From JAGOPY01 sp964619555 (GTDB taxonomy: Bacteria > Bacteroidota > Bacteroidia > Bacteroidales > JAGOPY01), in assembly GCA_964619555.1 (NCBI GenBank), contig CAZUDV010000016.1, positions 1 through 64,000 on the forward strand: 64,000 bases of DNA. Reading direction: 5' to 3'. Below, piece by piece: positions 52,223 through 60,577 of the stretch. A program made the translations under genes and the position numbers. The notes below the pieces were generated by a model. The model was not told where the DNA came from and made no database searches. It was given only the letters and a program-made list of their open reading frames with translations. Within the stretch, counting starts at the first letter, position 1. Every line of letters begins with the position of its first letter.

Positions 52223-53567
52223 CCGTTTCCGGATTGCTATAACCTGGAGAGTCATCCTGCTGGCTCTCAGCGTATTCCTGTTTTTTCTTCTGCTGGAAAT
52301 GGAGAGGTACAGGTTCAGCGCCATCATTATCGGAATCCTGGTTATCGCGCAAATATTCCTGCTGGTCAGATATGTGGAACTGACGAACCGGAAACTTACC
52401 CAGTTTTTCCAGAGCATCCGGCATGCCGATTTTTCCAGTTCTTTTTCCGATCCGGGATTAGGCAAAAGTTTCGAGGACCTATCCAGGGAATTCAACCAGG
52501 TTATTGAAACCTTCAGAAAATACCGCACCGAGAAAGAAGAATCCTTCAATTACCTGCAAACGGTCATCCAGCATGTTTCCATTGGCATCATGGTATTTCA
52601 GAAAGACGGCAAAGTGGATGTATTCAACCAGGCGGTAAAAAAGATGCTGAAGATCAAAAACCTCAGGAATATCAAGGATTTGAACCAGGTTAAAGAAGAC
52701 CTGCCCGCCACACTGATGTCGATGAAAGCCGGGGACAGCACGTTGGTTAAGGTTTTCACCGATAATGAGCTGCTACAGCTTTCCGTGATTGCCACTGAAT
52801 TCAGGATGCGCGGAGACGATTACATCCTGGTCTCCATGCAGGATATCAGCGCTGAACTGGATGAAAAGGAAATAGAATCATGGCAGAAGATGATCCGTGT
52901 GCTGACACATGAGATCATGAATTCCATAACGCCGATCACCTCGCTGGCTTCAACGGTTCATGATATGACGATAGGACAGCAGGACGGCAAAACGGTGATC
53001 CGGCAGCTCGATGAAGAGGACGCTGAAAGCGTGGATTCCGCCCTGGTCACGATCCGGAACCGCAGCCAGGGGCTGTTGAACTTCGTGGAGGTTTACCGCA
53101 ACCTGACTCGCATCCCTAAACCGAACTTCCGCTACTTCCGCGTTTCCGAATTGTTCGAGCGTTGCTACCTGCTGTTACACCCCAAAATGGAAGAGTATGG
53201 CATCCGGTGCTCCCGTACCGTGTTCCCGCCGGACCTGATGATCACCGCCGATCCCGACCTGATGGACCAGGTGATCATCAACCTGATGCTGAATGCGATA
53301 GATGCCGTGCAGGAAGTGGAAAACCCGCAGATATCCATTTTTGCCACCCTGAATTCCAATAACCGCGTGACCATCGATTTCAAGGACAATGGGGTCGGTA
53401 TCAAACCCGATGTCATGGATAAGATCTTCATGCCTTTTTTCACTTCCAAGAAGCATGGTTCCGGTGTCGGTCTGAGCCTTTCGCGCCAGATCATGCATCT
53501 GCACAAAGGCTCGCTCAGCGTGCGGTCCAGGCCCGGAGAAGGAACGATCTTCACCCTTGTTTTCTGA
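52212..53567 (+). CDS. Sensor histidine kinase partner of the sigma-54 regulator
   Basis: A 451-residue kinase with two N-terminal membrane helices (about 8-28 and 34-55) and almost no periplasmic part. A PAS-like domain (about 95-210) and the phospho-acceptor His233 (VLTHEIMNSITPI) follow. The ATP-binding domain has N-box NLMLNAIDAV, G1 DNGVGI and G2 GSGVGLSLS. With no large sensor domain outside the membrane, it probably senses a signal in or near the membrane. It overlaps the regulator gene by 11 bp. A heptamer array begins 7 bp after its stop. Confidence 0.93.
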   Translation: MVFNRFRIAITWRVILLALSVFLFFLLLEMERYRFSAIIIGILVIAQIFLLVRYVELTNRKLTQFFQSIRHADFSSSFSDPGLGKSFEDLSREFNQVIETFRKYRTEKEESFNYLQTVIQHVSIGIMVFQKDGKVDVFNQAVKKMLKIKNLRNIKDLNQVKEDLPATLMSMKAGDSTLVKVFTDNELLQLSVIATEFRMRGDDYILVSMQDISAELDEKEIESWQKMIRVLTHEIMNSITPITSLASTVHDMTIGQQDGKTVIRQLDEEDAESVDSALVTIRNRSQGLLNFVEVYRNLTRIPKPNFRYFRVSELFERCYLLLHPKMEEYGIRCSRTVFPPDLMITADPDLMDQVIINLMLNAIDAVQEVENPQISIFATLNSNNRVTIDFKDNGVGIKPDVMDKIFMPFFTSKKHGSGVGLSLSRQIMHLHKGSLSVRSRPGEGTIFTLVF

Positions 53568-53573
53568 TTCATT

Positions 53574-54027
53574 GCGCATTGGGCATTGCACGTTGCGCAT
53601 TGGGCATTTTAAGTGACAAATGGCATTTTGGATGTTTAATGGAGGATATTTTAAAAATAACTACCCCTGAAAAATGCACCACTCCATGCAAAATGTGCAA
53701 TGCGCATTGGGCATTTTAAGTGACAAATGACATTTTGGATGTTTGATGGAGGTTATTTTAAGAATAACTACCCCCGAAAAATGCACCACTCCATGCAAAA
53801 TGCACAATCCCATGCAAAATGTGCATTGCGCAATGGGCATTTTATGTGGCAAATGGCATTTTGGATGTTTAATGGAGGTTATTTTAAGAATACGTACCCC
53901 TAATGCACCATCCCATGCAAAATGCGCCACCCCATGCAAAATGCACAATCCCATGCAAAATGCACCATCCCATGTTAAATGCACCATCCCATGCAAAATG
54001 TGCAATGCGCAATGCCCAATGCGCAAT
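53574..54027. repeat. Gene-less element: inverted heptamer arms around 107-126-bp and 19-bp repeats
   Basis: The left arm (53574-53608) has five units of gcgcatt/gggcatt. The right arm (54007-54027) has three of gcgcaat/gcccaat, the reverse complement. Between them are repeats beginning at 53595, 53702 and 53828 (107 and 126 bp, third copy partly changed), each with a dyad gttatt-N5-aataac or a variant of it. Five exact 19-bp copies of cccatgcaaaatgcaccat follow (53912-54006). Apparent ORFs inside are translations of the repeats. This accounts for the 502-bp gap before the next gene. Confidence 0.85.
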
Positions 54028-54035
54028 GAATTAAC

Positions 54036-54043
54036 TATTTTTG
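54036..54043 (+). promoter_or_regulatory. -7 box of the possible cysteine peptidase gene
   Basis: TATTTTTG, a full TAnnTTTG match, 26 bp before the start at 54070 and 8 bp after the end of the heptamer arm. Confidence 0.45.
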
Positions 54044-54069
54044 GATTGTTATTCAAATATCTCCGGAAC

Positions 54070-55068
54070 ATGCACAAATTCATTCTGCTTCTATTCTCTT
54101 TTCTGTTGACTGTTGATTTATCGGCCCAATCCGGTGATGAAGTCTCGTATTCGTCCTATTCCGAATTCACCGTTTATGTGATCCCGTCCAAGGCCCGGTT
54201 CGACTGGTCTTCTCCGCATACTCTCTATAAAAGCTACCTGAAGAATTACCTGAAGAACCTTTTCAGCAAGAAAAGTTACCTGCTGGGGCATGCTTTCATG
54301 CAAATGGAAATCCCGGGGGATTCTTCCCAAATCCTCACAGGGATGCGTTCCACGGACAAAAAGCAGTCCAGGGTCATGGTGAGGAAACAGCACTACGGAC
54401 TAAGCATCCTGGGGACTGGCCTGCCCGGTAAACTGCAGGCCCCCGGGGAACTTGAAAAACAGGTTGAAAGGTACTCCAGGAAAGGCGACCTGGCTTTCAT
54501 CCGGTTCATTATAAACGAAGACGCTTCGGAGAGAATGAGGGAATTTTACTCCGGCTACCAGTTACGGATAGATAGCATCGGGAATGAATCCTGTTACGGA
54601 GGCGCCTTCTGGCCAAGGTATTTCGGAGAAGGGTCGGGATGCTCTGCTTTTGTGATCAGCTTTATGGATGTTGCCGGTTTGCTCAGGGAGGAATACGATG
54701 ACTGGAGGGTGCATATCGATATCCCGATGGACCTGATCGGAGGACCGTACAATCCGTCCCGGCTGGTGAAATTGCGGGAGGTCAGCCGGACAAAGCATTG
54801 GGCTGTTGAACCGGCAAGGCCGGGCACTGATTACCAGCATTTCTGGATCTATGATCCTACACTGATATATGAATGGATAAACGAGGCTTTTGACCAGCCG
54901 GAGACATATACTGACATGACGGTGACTCCCGTCAGCCTGAACAAATCCAAGGGCCTGGAGATCGATGCACGCCATGTGCCGGTACCGGAAGAAAGTATCT
55001 TTATGCCGCGAACCGAGCCGTCGGTATTCATCGACCACCATATTGAAAAACTCCAGACGCAACAGTGA
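54070..55068 (+). CDS. Secreted protein with possible permuted papain-like (NlpC/P60) fold
   Basis: A 332-residue protein with a signal peptide (1-19, ending VDLSAQ). I do not recognise a named family. Two segments, LLGHAFMQMEI (His near 78) and later GSGCSAFVISFMDVAG (Cys near 193), occur in the order expected of circularly permuted NlpC/P60 or papain-like peptidases, where the His precedes the Cys. The spacing and the small residues around the Cys fit, but no third catalytic residue can be named. The start at 54070 is chosen for the signal peptide. An upstream in-frame ATG at 53743 only translates the repeats. It converges on the CotH gene. Confidence 0.55.
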   Translation: MHKFILLLFSFLLTVDLSAQSGDEVSYSSYSEFTVYVIPSKARFDWSSPHTLYKSYLKNYLKNLFSKKSYLLGHAFMQMEIPGDSSQILTGMRSTDKKQSRVMVRKQHYGLSILGTGLPGKLQAPGELEKQVERYSRKGDLAFIRFIINEDASERMREFYSGYQLRIDSIGNESCYGGAFWPRYFGEGSGCSAFVISFMDVAGLLREEYDDWRVHIDIPMDLIGGPYNPSRLVKLREVSRTKHWAVEPARPGTDYQHFWIYDPTLIYEWINEAFDQPETYTDMTVTPVSLNKSKGLEIDARHVPVPEESIFMPRTEPSVFIDHHIEKLQTQQ

Positions 55069-55077
55069 TCAAACGGA

Positions 55078-57345
55078 TCACTGCCGGATAAGCTTCAGCC
55101 TGCCCCCTTCCGCACCACAGATAATATATATGCCCTTTGAAAGTCCGCTGATATCGGCCGACATTGCCTCAGTTCCGGTCCAGACAACCTGTCCGGTCAT
55201 ATCCGTAATCCAGCCGGTGAAAGGATCCGCAAAGCGGATGGTACCGGACATGGCCGGGTTAGGATAGACTTTTAGCAGATGCCCCGGGCTGACTATCGTA
55301 TCCATGCCGCTGGACTGGTTACTGGCTCCGGGCGTAGGAGCTGTAAAAAAGATCCAGGGAGTCACGCCATCATTTTGTCGCCCATAGGATATTTCAACGG
55401 TCTGTAACCCGAAAGTGACACTATCGATCAGGAAATACCCGGTTGTTTCATTGTCGAATATCCCCAGTTCTTCCCCATCGTTGCTAAGCTTGAAGGTAGC
55501 ATGGAACGGCCCCTGTTCGGGCTGGTCATCACACCAGATTATGAGGAATGTACCGGGCTCCATTGTGAAGTCCGGCAACTGCCACTTATTTGGATTGGAC
55601 AGGTTATCGGTCAAGTATTTATCTCCCAGCCACACCGGCTGGTCATCGCCGTTGTAGATTTCGGCCCAGTCATCGTATTCCCCGAATTCATCGGCAAAGG
55701 TGGCATCGTTATCGGCCATCAGTTCATTGATGAACAACAGGGGATCTGAGGAAGGAAGGAAACTGATCAGGGCAGGGGTACAGGGAAGCAGGGTGGCCTG
55801 ATCAAACTGATCCGTTGTCTGAACTTGCCAGGAAAGAGTCTCATTTAACTGGAAAGGCTGGAGTACTGCACCGTATATGCCGTCGCCGGGTCCGGAATCA
55901 TAATGGTTCCCGTCATCCTCCATCGGTACGATTTGAACTGTTCCGCCGTTAACGCTGCAAAGTAACCGGACCGTGGGCAGGGGATCTTCATCCTCCACCA
56001 TGGCCCGGACCCAATACTCTTCCCCGGGCACCGGCCTGGCGGAATCCAGGTACTTTATAACCGGCCCGATATCACTGAGAACCAGTTGCTGCAGGGCAGA
56101 TTCCTTCCGGGTCTGGATGAAAGGCTTGAGACCGTACTTGACATGAGCTCCGGTGGCGGTGTGGTAAGAATTCAGGAAATCCGAATGTGTATAGCCGTAA
56201 TCCAGGGGATAATAGGGATCATTGGCCACATAAGGGCTGATCATGTCACGGATACGGTCTATCTCCATGAACAGGGAATCCTCATTCGCGATCAGTTTCA
56301 ACAACTGATCCATATAAAAAGAATACTGAGCGCGGATCTCAGGCACTTCGAGCAGGCGCGAATAAAGAGGCCTGACCTCGGTCCCATGCTGCTCCCAGTC
56401 GTAGATGTCGCGGGTCCCCCAGTCACGGTCAAACCAGTCGATGCCAAAGGTGTTGTCCAAATCATATGGAATGTATTCGAACCTTCCGGACTGGGTATTG
56501 TGATAAAGATAGAAGTTGTTCTTGTTATAGATATAACCGTCCCAGTTGCCGGTGATGACATCCATGGCCATAACCTTGAGGTAATCGGCCACATTGAAAA
56601 CTTTTTCCAGCTCGCAGGCCAGGTCCTCAACCGGCGTATTGTTCAAAACGTCTATGAAATGGGCCAGATCGGAGTAGTCGTCAGATTCTTCGTTGATTTT
56701 AAGTTCATAAGCCCGTCTGTCGCCGGAAGTATATTTGTAAAGGTCCGGGTCGTCGCCCAGGTAGGCCAGATCGGCAGGCCACAGGCATTTATACAGGTTC
56801 CCGTCGTTATTGCCGAACCGGGATTCAGCGAATTCCTCATCTATATGTTCTACCATGATATACACGCCATGATAATTTCCGTTGATAAAAACCCGCACAT
56901 GCGCAGCCCTTGGCGCCGGCACACCGGCACTGCGAAGCCATTCCCAGCAGATCCGCGACCGGACAACCGACGGATCATTGTGTTCCCCGTTCAGGTTCAT
57001 CTTTTCAATACCGTAGAATTTTCGGCCCTGGAAAAAAGTATTGAACGACACCTTGAATGATTTTTTCTGCGAATAGCGGGAAGTGTTCCCTCTAAGCCTG
57101 AACCCGATGTCCTCGACCGGTTCATTGATGGTGCCGTTATTGAATTGAAAATCAGCATGAAACTCAATTTCGCTTTCAACATTGTCGTAGATCCATTCCA
57201 GGGTATCGGGATCAATGGTGATGTCGATCCTGGCTACGGTTGAACTGTCGAACAATGGCGCATCCGGTGGGAATACCGGCTGGGCGCCGGCGAGGTTGAA
57301 GCCCAACAGGAATATTATGGAGAAAATGGTAAAAAACTTTTGCAT
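55078..57345 (-). CDS. Secreted CotH-kinase-family protein with lamin-tail domain and T9SS type A sorting signal
   Basis: A 755-residue protein with a signal peptide (1-21). Residues about 45-400 form a CotH kinase domain, recognisable by RLRGNTSRYSQKKSFKVSF, GNWDGYIYNKNNFYLY and YIPYDLDNTFG. The family transfers phosphate to Ser or Thr of secreted proteins in Bacillus CotH. A lamin-tail-like domain (FINELMADNDATFADEFGEYDDWAEIYN) follows at about 565-665, and the end is a type A sorting domain (KVYPNPAMSGTIRF, LSKGIYIICGAEGG). It is expected on the cell surface or outside the cell. The start at 57345 is selected, with 57351 as an alternative. Confidence 0.88.
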   Translation of the reverse strand: MQKFFTIFSIIFLLGFNLAGAQPVFPPDAPLFDSSTVARIDITIDPDTLEWIYDNVESEIEFHADFQFNNGTINEPVEDIGFRLRGNTSRYSQKKSFKVSFNTFFQGRKFYGIEKMNLNGEHNDPSVVRSRICWEWLRSAGVPAPRAAHVRVFINGNYHGVYIMVEHIDEEFAESRFGNNDGNLYKCLWPADLAYLGDDPDLYKYTSGDRRAYELKINEESDDYSDLAHFIDVLNNTPVEDLACELEKVFNVADYLKVMAMDVITGNWDGYIYNKNNFYLYHNTQSGRFEYIPYDLDNTFGIDWFDRDWGTRDIYDWEQHGTEVRPLYSRLLEVPEIRAQYSFYMDQLLKLIANEDSLFMEIDRIRDMISPYVANDPYYPLDYGYTHSDFLNSYHTATGAHVKYGLKPFIQTRKESALQQLVLSDIGPVIKYLDSARPVPGEEYWVRAMVEDEDPLPTVRLLCSVNGGTVQIVPMEDDGNHYDSGPGDGIYGAVLQPFQLNETLSWQVQTTDQFDQATLLPCTPALISFLPSSDPLLFINELMADNDATFADEFGEYDDWAEIYNGDDQPVWLGDKYLTDNLSNPNKWQLPDFTMEPGTFLIIWCDDQPEQGPFHATFKLSNDGEELGIFDNETTGYFLIDSVTFGLQTVEISYGRQNDGVTPWIFFTAPTPGASNQSSGMDTIVSPGHLLKVYPNPAMSGTIRFADPFTGWITDMTGQVVWTGTEAMSADISGLSKGIYIICGAEGGRLKLIRQ

Positions 57346-57456
57346 TGTCATTTTTTTTAATCCTCCCCCCGGTTCCCTCCCTGGGGCCAGGTGGGGGGTC
57401 AGGAGGTGGGTGATAATCAGAATGTCAAAATTAATCAAATCCCGCTAAAAATCTGT

Positions 57457-57464
57457 TATTTTTG
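57457..57464 (+). promoter_or_regulatory. -7 box of the M28 peptidase gene
   Basis: TATTTTTG, a full TAnnTTTG match, 22 bp before the start at 57487. It lies between divergent genes, and no -33 TTG is seen. Confidence 0.4.
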
Positions 57465-57486
57465 AATCCGTTAATATTGCAAACCC

Positions 57487-58491
57487 ATGGTCCGTTTTAT
57501 CTGTTTCGGTATTGTTCTCCTTATGGTAACTTCATGTAATCAACCCGGAACCCGGGACCCGGAACCCGGCACAAGTCAGCAGCCCGCAGGCGACAGCCAC
57601 CCGGTAAAGGTTCCTGCATTCAACGCGGATTCCGCCCTTGCCTACGTGAAGGCCCAGTGCGATTTCGGCCCCCGTGTTCCGGGAACTGCCGCACATGCCC
57701 AATGTTCAGATTATCTGGTCAAGACGCTGCAGCGGTTTACAGAAAACGTAATCGTTCAGGATTTCAAAGGCAGGGTATATGATGCCACGGTTTACAACGG
57801 CAAGAATATCATCGCTTCCTTCCAGCCGGAAAAGAAAGCCCGCCTTATGCTGGCAGCTCACTGGGACTCCCGGCCGTATGCCGATCACGATCCCGATCCT
57901 GCCAGGCACAAAGACCCTGTGATGGGCGCCAATGATGGTGCCAGCGGTGTCGGTGTCCTGCTGGAAGTTGCCCGGCTGCTCAGCCAGGAAGAGTCTAATG
58001 TCGGCGTGGACATCATTTTCTTCGACCTGGAAGATTACGGTCCTCCGCAAGACGCCCAGGGCCAGGCGGCCAATGAACACTGGGGCCTGGGATCGCAGCA
58101 CTGGTCAAGGAATCCTCATCGTTACGACTATTCGGCGAAGTTCGTCATCCTTCTGGATATGGTTGGCGCTGAAGACGCCGTTTTCCGGCAGGAAGGCTTT
58201 TCGATGTATTTCGCCCCTGACAAGGTGAAAAAAGTCTGGGACATCGCCCATCGGCTGGGTTACCAGTCATTCTTCTTGAATGAAGCCGGCGGTTATATTA
58301 ATGATGACCACTATTTTATCAACGAAATACGCAAAATTCCCGCCATCGATATCATCCACCTGGATCCGAACTCCTCCAACGGGAGCTTCTTCGAATACTG
58401 GCACACCACAGGCGACACATTTGACAAGATCGATAAAACGATGCTGGGAATTGTAGGGCACGTTGTGGTGGAAACGGTATTTCTGGAATAA
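57487..58491 (+). CDS. M28-family metallopeptidase / glutaminyl cyclase-like lipoprotein
   Basis: A 334-residue lipoprotein with the lipidation Cys at residue 17 (MVTSC). The metal ligands of the M28 fold appear in order: AAHWDSRP, GANDGASG, FFDLEDYG, LLDMVGAED and IDIIHLDP. The short form without a long insert and the DLEDYG motif fit glutaminyl-peptide cyclotransferase-like members that cyclise N-terminal Gln, but ordinary aminopeptidase activity is equally possible. The residues just after the lipidation Cys (NQPGTRDPEPGTS) are encoded by four copies of a 7-bp repeat (57542-57569), so the linker to the membrane is made of translated repeats. Confidence 0.88.
   Translation: MVRFICFGIVLLMVTSCNQPGTRDPEPGTSQQPAGDSHPVKVPAFNADSALAYVKAQCDFGPRVPGTAAHAQCSDYLVKTLQRFTENVIVQDFKGRVYDATVYNGKNIIASFQPEKKARLMLAAHWDSRPYADHDPDPARHKDPVMGANDGASGVGVLLEVARLLSQEESNVGVDIIFFDLEDYGPPQDAQGQAANEHWGLGSQHWSRNPHRYDYSAKFVILLDMVGAEDAVFRQEGFSMYFAPDKVKKVWDIAHRLGYQSFFLNEAGGYINDDHYFINEIRKIPAIDIIHLDPNSSNGSFFEYWHTTGDTFDKIDKTMLGIVGHVVVETVFLE
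57542..57569. repeat. Heptamer array inside the lipoprotein linker coding sequence
   Basis: Four copies of aacccgg (one gacccgg), in frame within the M28 peptidase gene just after the lipidation Cys codon. The unit is the same as in the array at 45908. Confidence 0.85.
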
Positions 58492-58529
58492 TGCTTAGTG
58501 TTTAATGTTTGGTGGTTAGTGGTTAATGG
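58492..58529. repeat. Left arm of four-helix-bundle element 2
   Basis: About five 7-bp units (gtgttta, gtggtta and related) starting at the base after the M28 peptidase stop codon. Positions 58499-58529 are a perfect 31-bp inverted match to 58981-59011. Confidence 0.92.
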
Positions 58530-58580
58530 CGTGGGTTGAAGGGATAAGCAAAAATATTTATTAACAGAGCGGGTATATCG

Positions 58581-58614
58581 GATTAGATTTTAGGATTAAT
58601 CATTAAATCTAATC
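58581..58614 (+). promoter_or_regulatory. Leader hairpin of four-helix-bundle gene 2
   Basis: GATTAGATTT (58581-58590) pairs perfectly with AAATCTAATC (58605-58614). The 14-nt loop contains GGATTAAT (58593-58600), and the hairpin ends 7 nt before the start codon. GGGTATAT lies just upstream at 58571-58578, as in element 1. Confidence 0.6.
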
Positions 58615-58621
58615 TGATTTT

Positions 58622-58987
58622 ATGAAAGAAGATATTTTAAAAATTAAATCCTGTCAATTGGCTGATTCGATCGTGGGATTCTGCGGAACTTATTCTAAAT
58701 CACGTAATTATGTGTTGTCGAATCAGTTATTGAGGTGCGGCACAAGCATCGGGGCACGTGTGGAAGAAGCCGGCGCTTCTCAAACTAAGAAAGATTTTAT
58801 CACAAAACTTTCAATTGCTTCAAAAGAAGCGAGAGAGACCCTTTATTGGTTGCATTTATTAAAAGCTACCGAGGCAGATCCATTAAAATGTGAATCACTA
58901 ATTTCAGCCACGGAAGAAATCATCCGAATCCTCACAGCCTCAGTCAAAACAGCGCAAAAGAACGAAAAATCATCCCCCCACCATTAA
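58622..58987 (+). CDS. Four-helix bundle protein (S23/IVP family) inside a 31-bp inverted repeat
   Basis: A 121-residue protein of the four-helix bundle/23S rRNA intervening-sequence protein family, a different branch from the copy at 20674. Conserved segments are CQLADSIVGFCGTYSKSRNYVLSNQLLRCGTSIGARVEEA and DFITKLSIASKEARETLYWLHLL, given as regions. The gene fills the space between inverted arrays, and its stop codon (58985-58987) lies inside the right arm. The leader hairpin ends 7 nt before the ATG. It lies between two convergent genes (M28 peptidase and phoH), whose stop codons abut the arms. Function is unknown; family members are thought to bind nucleic acid. Confidence 0.88.
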   Translation: MKEDILKIKSCQLADSIVGFCGTYSKSRNYVLSNQLLRCGTSIGARVEEAGASQTKKDFITKLSIASKEARETLYWLHLLKATEADPLKCESLISATEEIIRILTASVKTAQKNEKSSPHH

Positions 58988-59018
58988 CCACTAACCACCA
59001 AACATTAAACATTCAACA
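58981..59018. repeat. Right arm of four-helix-bundle element 2
   Basis: Five 7-bp units (ccattaa, ccactaa, ccaccaa, acattaa, acattca). The first 31 bases are the exact reverse complement of 58499-58529. It ends 6 bp before the phoH stop codon. Confidence 0.92.
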
Positions 59019-59024
59019 TTTTTC

Positions 59025-60365
59025 TTAAAGCATGTCATTCGCCAGGTTCGCCAGCTCGCTCCTCTCCCCTTTCTCCAGGCGAACATGAGCATAAATGGGA
59101 TGGTGCTTGATCTTGTCGATAAGGTACGACAGGCCGTTGCTTTGCGAATCCAGGTAAGGCGTATCGATCTGATAAATGTCGCCGGTGAAGATGATCTTGG
59201 TATTTTCCCCGGCTCGCGTTATGATCGTTTTCACCTCGTGCGGGGTAAGGTTCTGGGCTTCGTCCACAATAAAGAAGACATTGGAAATACTCCTTCCACG
59301 GATATAAGCCAGTGGCGTGATCACCAGCTTCTCGGTTTCCAGGGCTTCGGTGATCTTTTTGAATTCCTTGTCCGCCTCCGAATACTGGTTTTGTATGAAC
59401 TTCAGATTATCGTACAGCGGTTCCATGTAAGGGCTTAACTTGTCCTTGATGTCCCCTGGCAAATACCCGATATCCTTATTGCTAAGGGGCACGATCGGGC
59501 GTGCCAGGTATATCTGCTTGTAATTCTTCTTCTGGTCGAGCGCTCCGGCCAGTGCCAGCAGTGTTTTTCCCGTTCCAGCCACACCCTGCAGCGTCACCAG
59601 TTTGACCCTCGGATTCCGTATGGCATGCAAAGCAAATACCTGTTCCGCATTCCGTGGATTGATCTTGTAAGCCGGGCTCTTGTCAATCCGCTCCAGCTTT
59701 TCGATGACCGGGTTGTAATAGGCCAGCGCAGAGGAATTCCCGTTCTTCAGGATAAAATAATGATTGGGGATCGGGTGAGCCAGACCGATATCCGAGGGGT
59801 CCACTATACCTTCGCTGTATAGCTTGTCGATAATGCCCCTGTCGATACCCTCAAGTGTCGATTTGCCGGGGTAAAGTGATTCCACATCCTGGATCTTCCC
59901 GGTTTCAAAGTCCTCCGCCTGGATATCCAGCGATTTAGCCTTCAGCCTGAGATTGATGTCTTTCGTAACCAGGATCACAGGCCTTTCCGGATGCTCCTCC
60001 TGAATGACCATGGCCGCGTTGAGGATCCGGTGGTCAGGCTTGTTGCCATCGAAGATGGCCCGGGCATCGATCGGGCTTTCGTTTTCCTTCATGATCACTT
60101 TGAAGCATCCGGCCCCCTGCCTGTCAATCTCGATCCAGTTGGTCAGGGAATGACTGGCCGAAAGACGGTCCATGATCCGGATAAATTCCCTGGCCTCAAA
60201 GTTCTTGGTATCATTGCCCTTCTTGAAATTATCCAGTTCCTCGAGAACCGTTATCGGTATGGCGATATCATTGTCCTCAAAACTGTATATCGCATTGTGA
60301 TTATAGAGGATGACGGAGGTATCCAGCACGAATATCTTGGCAATTTTACTCTTTTTCCTGGGCAT
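59025..60365 (-). CDS. PhoH-family ATPase with N-terminal PIN domain
   Basis: A 446-residue protein. Residues 1-140 form a PIN nuclease-like domain (IFVLDTSVILYN, EELDNFKKG, LVTKDINLRLKAK). Residues about 245-446 are a PhoH ATPase (Walker A GVAGTGKTLLALAGAL, Walker B VFFIVDEAQNLTPHEVKTI, ending FTGDIYQID). PIN-PhoH proteins are toxin-like RNA-unwinding ribonucleases or stress proteins, and no antitoxin partner is adjacent here. It is a single gene convergent with the element and the M28 peptidase. Confidence 0.92.
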   Translation of the reverse strand: MPRKKSKIAKIFVLDTSVILYNHNAIYSFEDNDIAIPITVLEELDNFKKGNDTKNFEAREFIRIMDRLSASHSLTNWIEIDRQGAGCFKVIMKENESPIDARAIFDGNKPDHRILNAAMVIQEEHPERPVILVTKDINLRLKAKSLDIQAEDFETGKIQDVESLYPGKSTLEGIDRGIIDKLYSEGIVDPSDIGLAHPIPNHYFILKNGNSSALAYYNPVIEKLERIDKSPAYKINPRNAEQVFALHAIRNPRVKLVTLQGVAGTGKTLLALAGALDQKKNYKQIYLARPIVPLSNKDIGYLPGDIKDKLSPYMEPLYDNLKFIQNQYSEADKEFKKITEALETEKLVITPLAYIRGRSISNVFFIVDEAQNLTPHEVKTIITRAGENTKIIFTGDIYQIDTPYLDSQSNGLSYLIDKIKHHPIYAHVRLEKGERSELANLANDML

Positions 60366-60491
60366 AGGTCTGATTTTATCTTTTCAAAAATAGTACTTAA
60401 TTATTCACTTCCTTTCATGTTTAAATGACAAAGTATTCACACGTTATCATGAATTTTAAACATTTTGAACAGGATTACGGCACAATTGGCA

Positions 60492-60499
60492 TACCTTTG
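60492..60499 (+). promoter_or_regulatory. -7 box upstream of the glucanase gene
   Basis: TACCTTTG, a full TAnnTTTG match, 78 bp before the start at 60578 in the 212-bp divergent gap with phoH. Confidence 0.4.
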
Positions 60500-60577
60500 T
60501 TATGCGAATGAACATAAACTGATCTGTTTGCCGAGATCAGTCAATCTTTTTATTGGATCATCCTAAAAATATTTACT

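Noticed and set aside
53574..54027. CRISPR-like regular repeats
   Set aside because: The 19-bp copies are directly adjacent with no unique spacers, and no cas genes are seen.
53661..54083. 140-residue minus-strand reading frame
   Set aside because: It only translates the nested repeats and has no start context or codon pattern of a gene.
57362..57405. G/C-rich hairpin as a terminator between the CotH and M28 peptidase genes
   Set aside because: It lies between divergent starts, has only a 6-bp C/G run stem and no T-run. A role is not supported.
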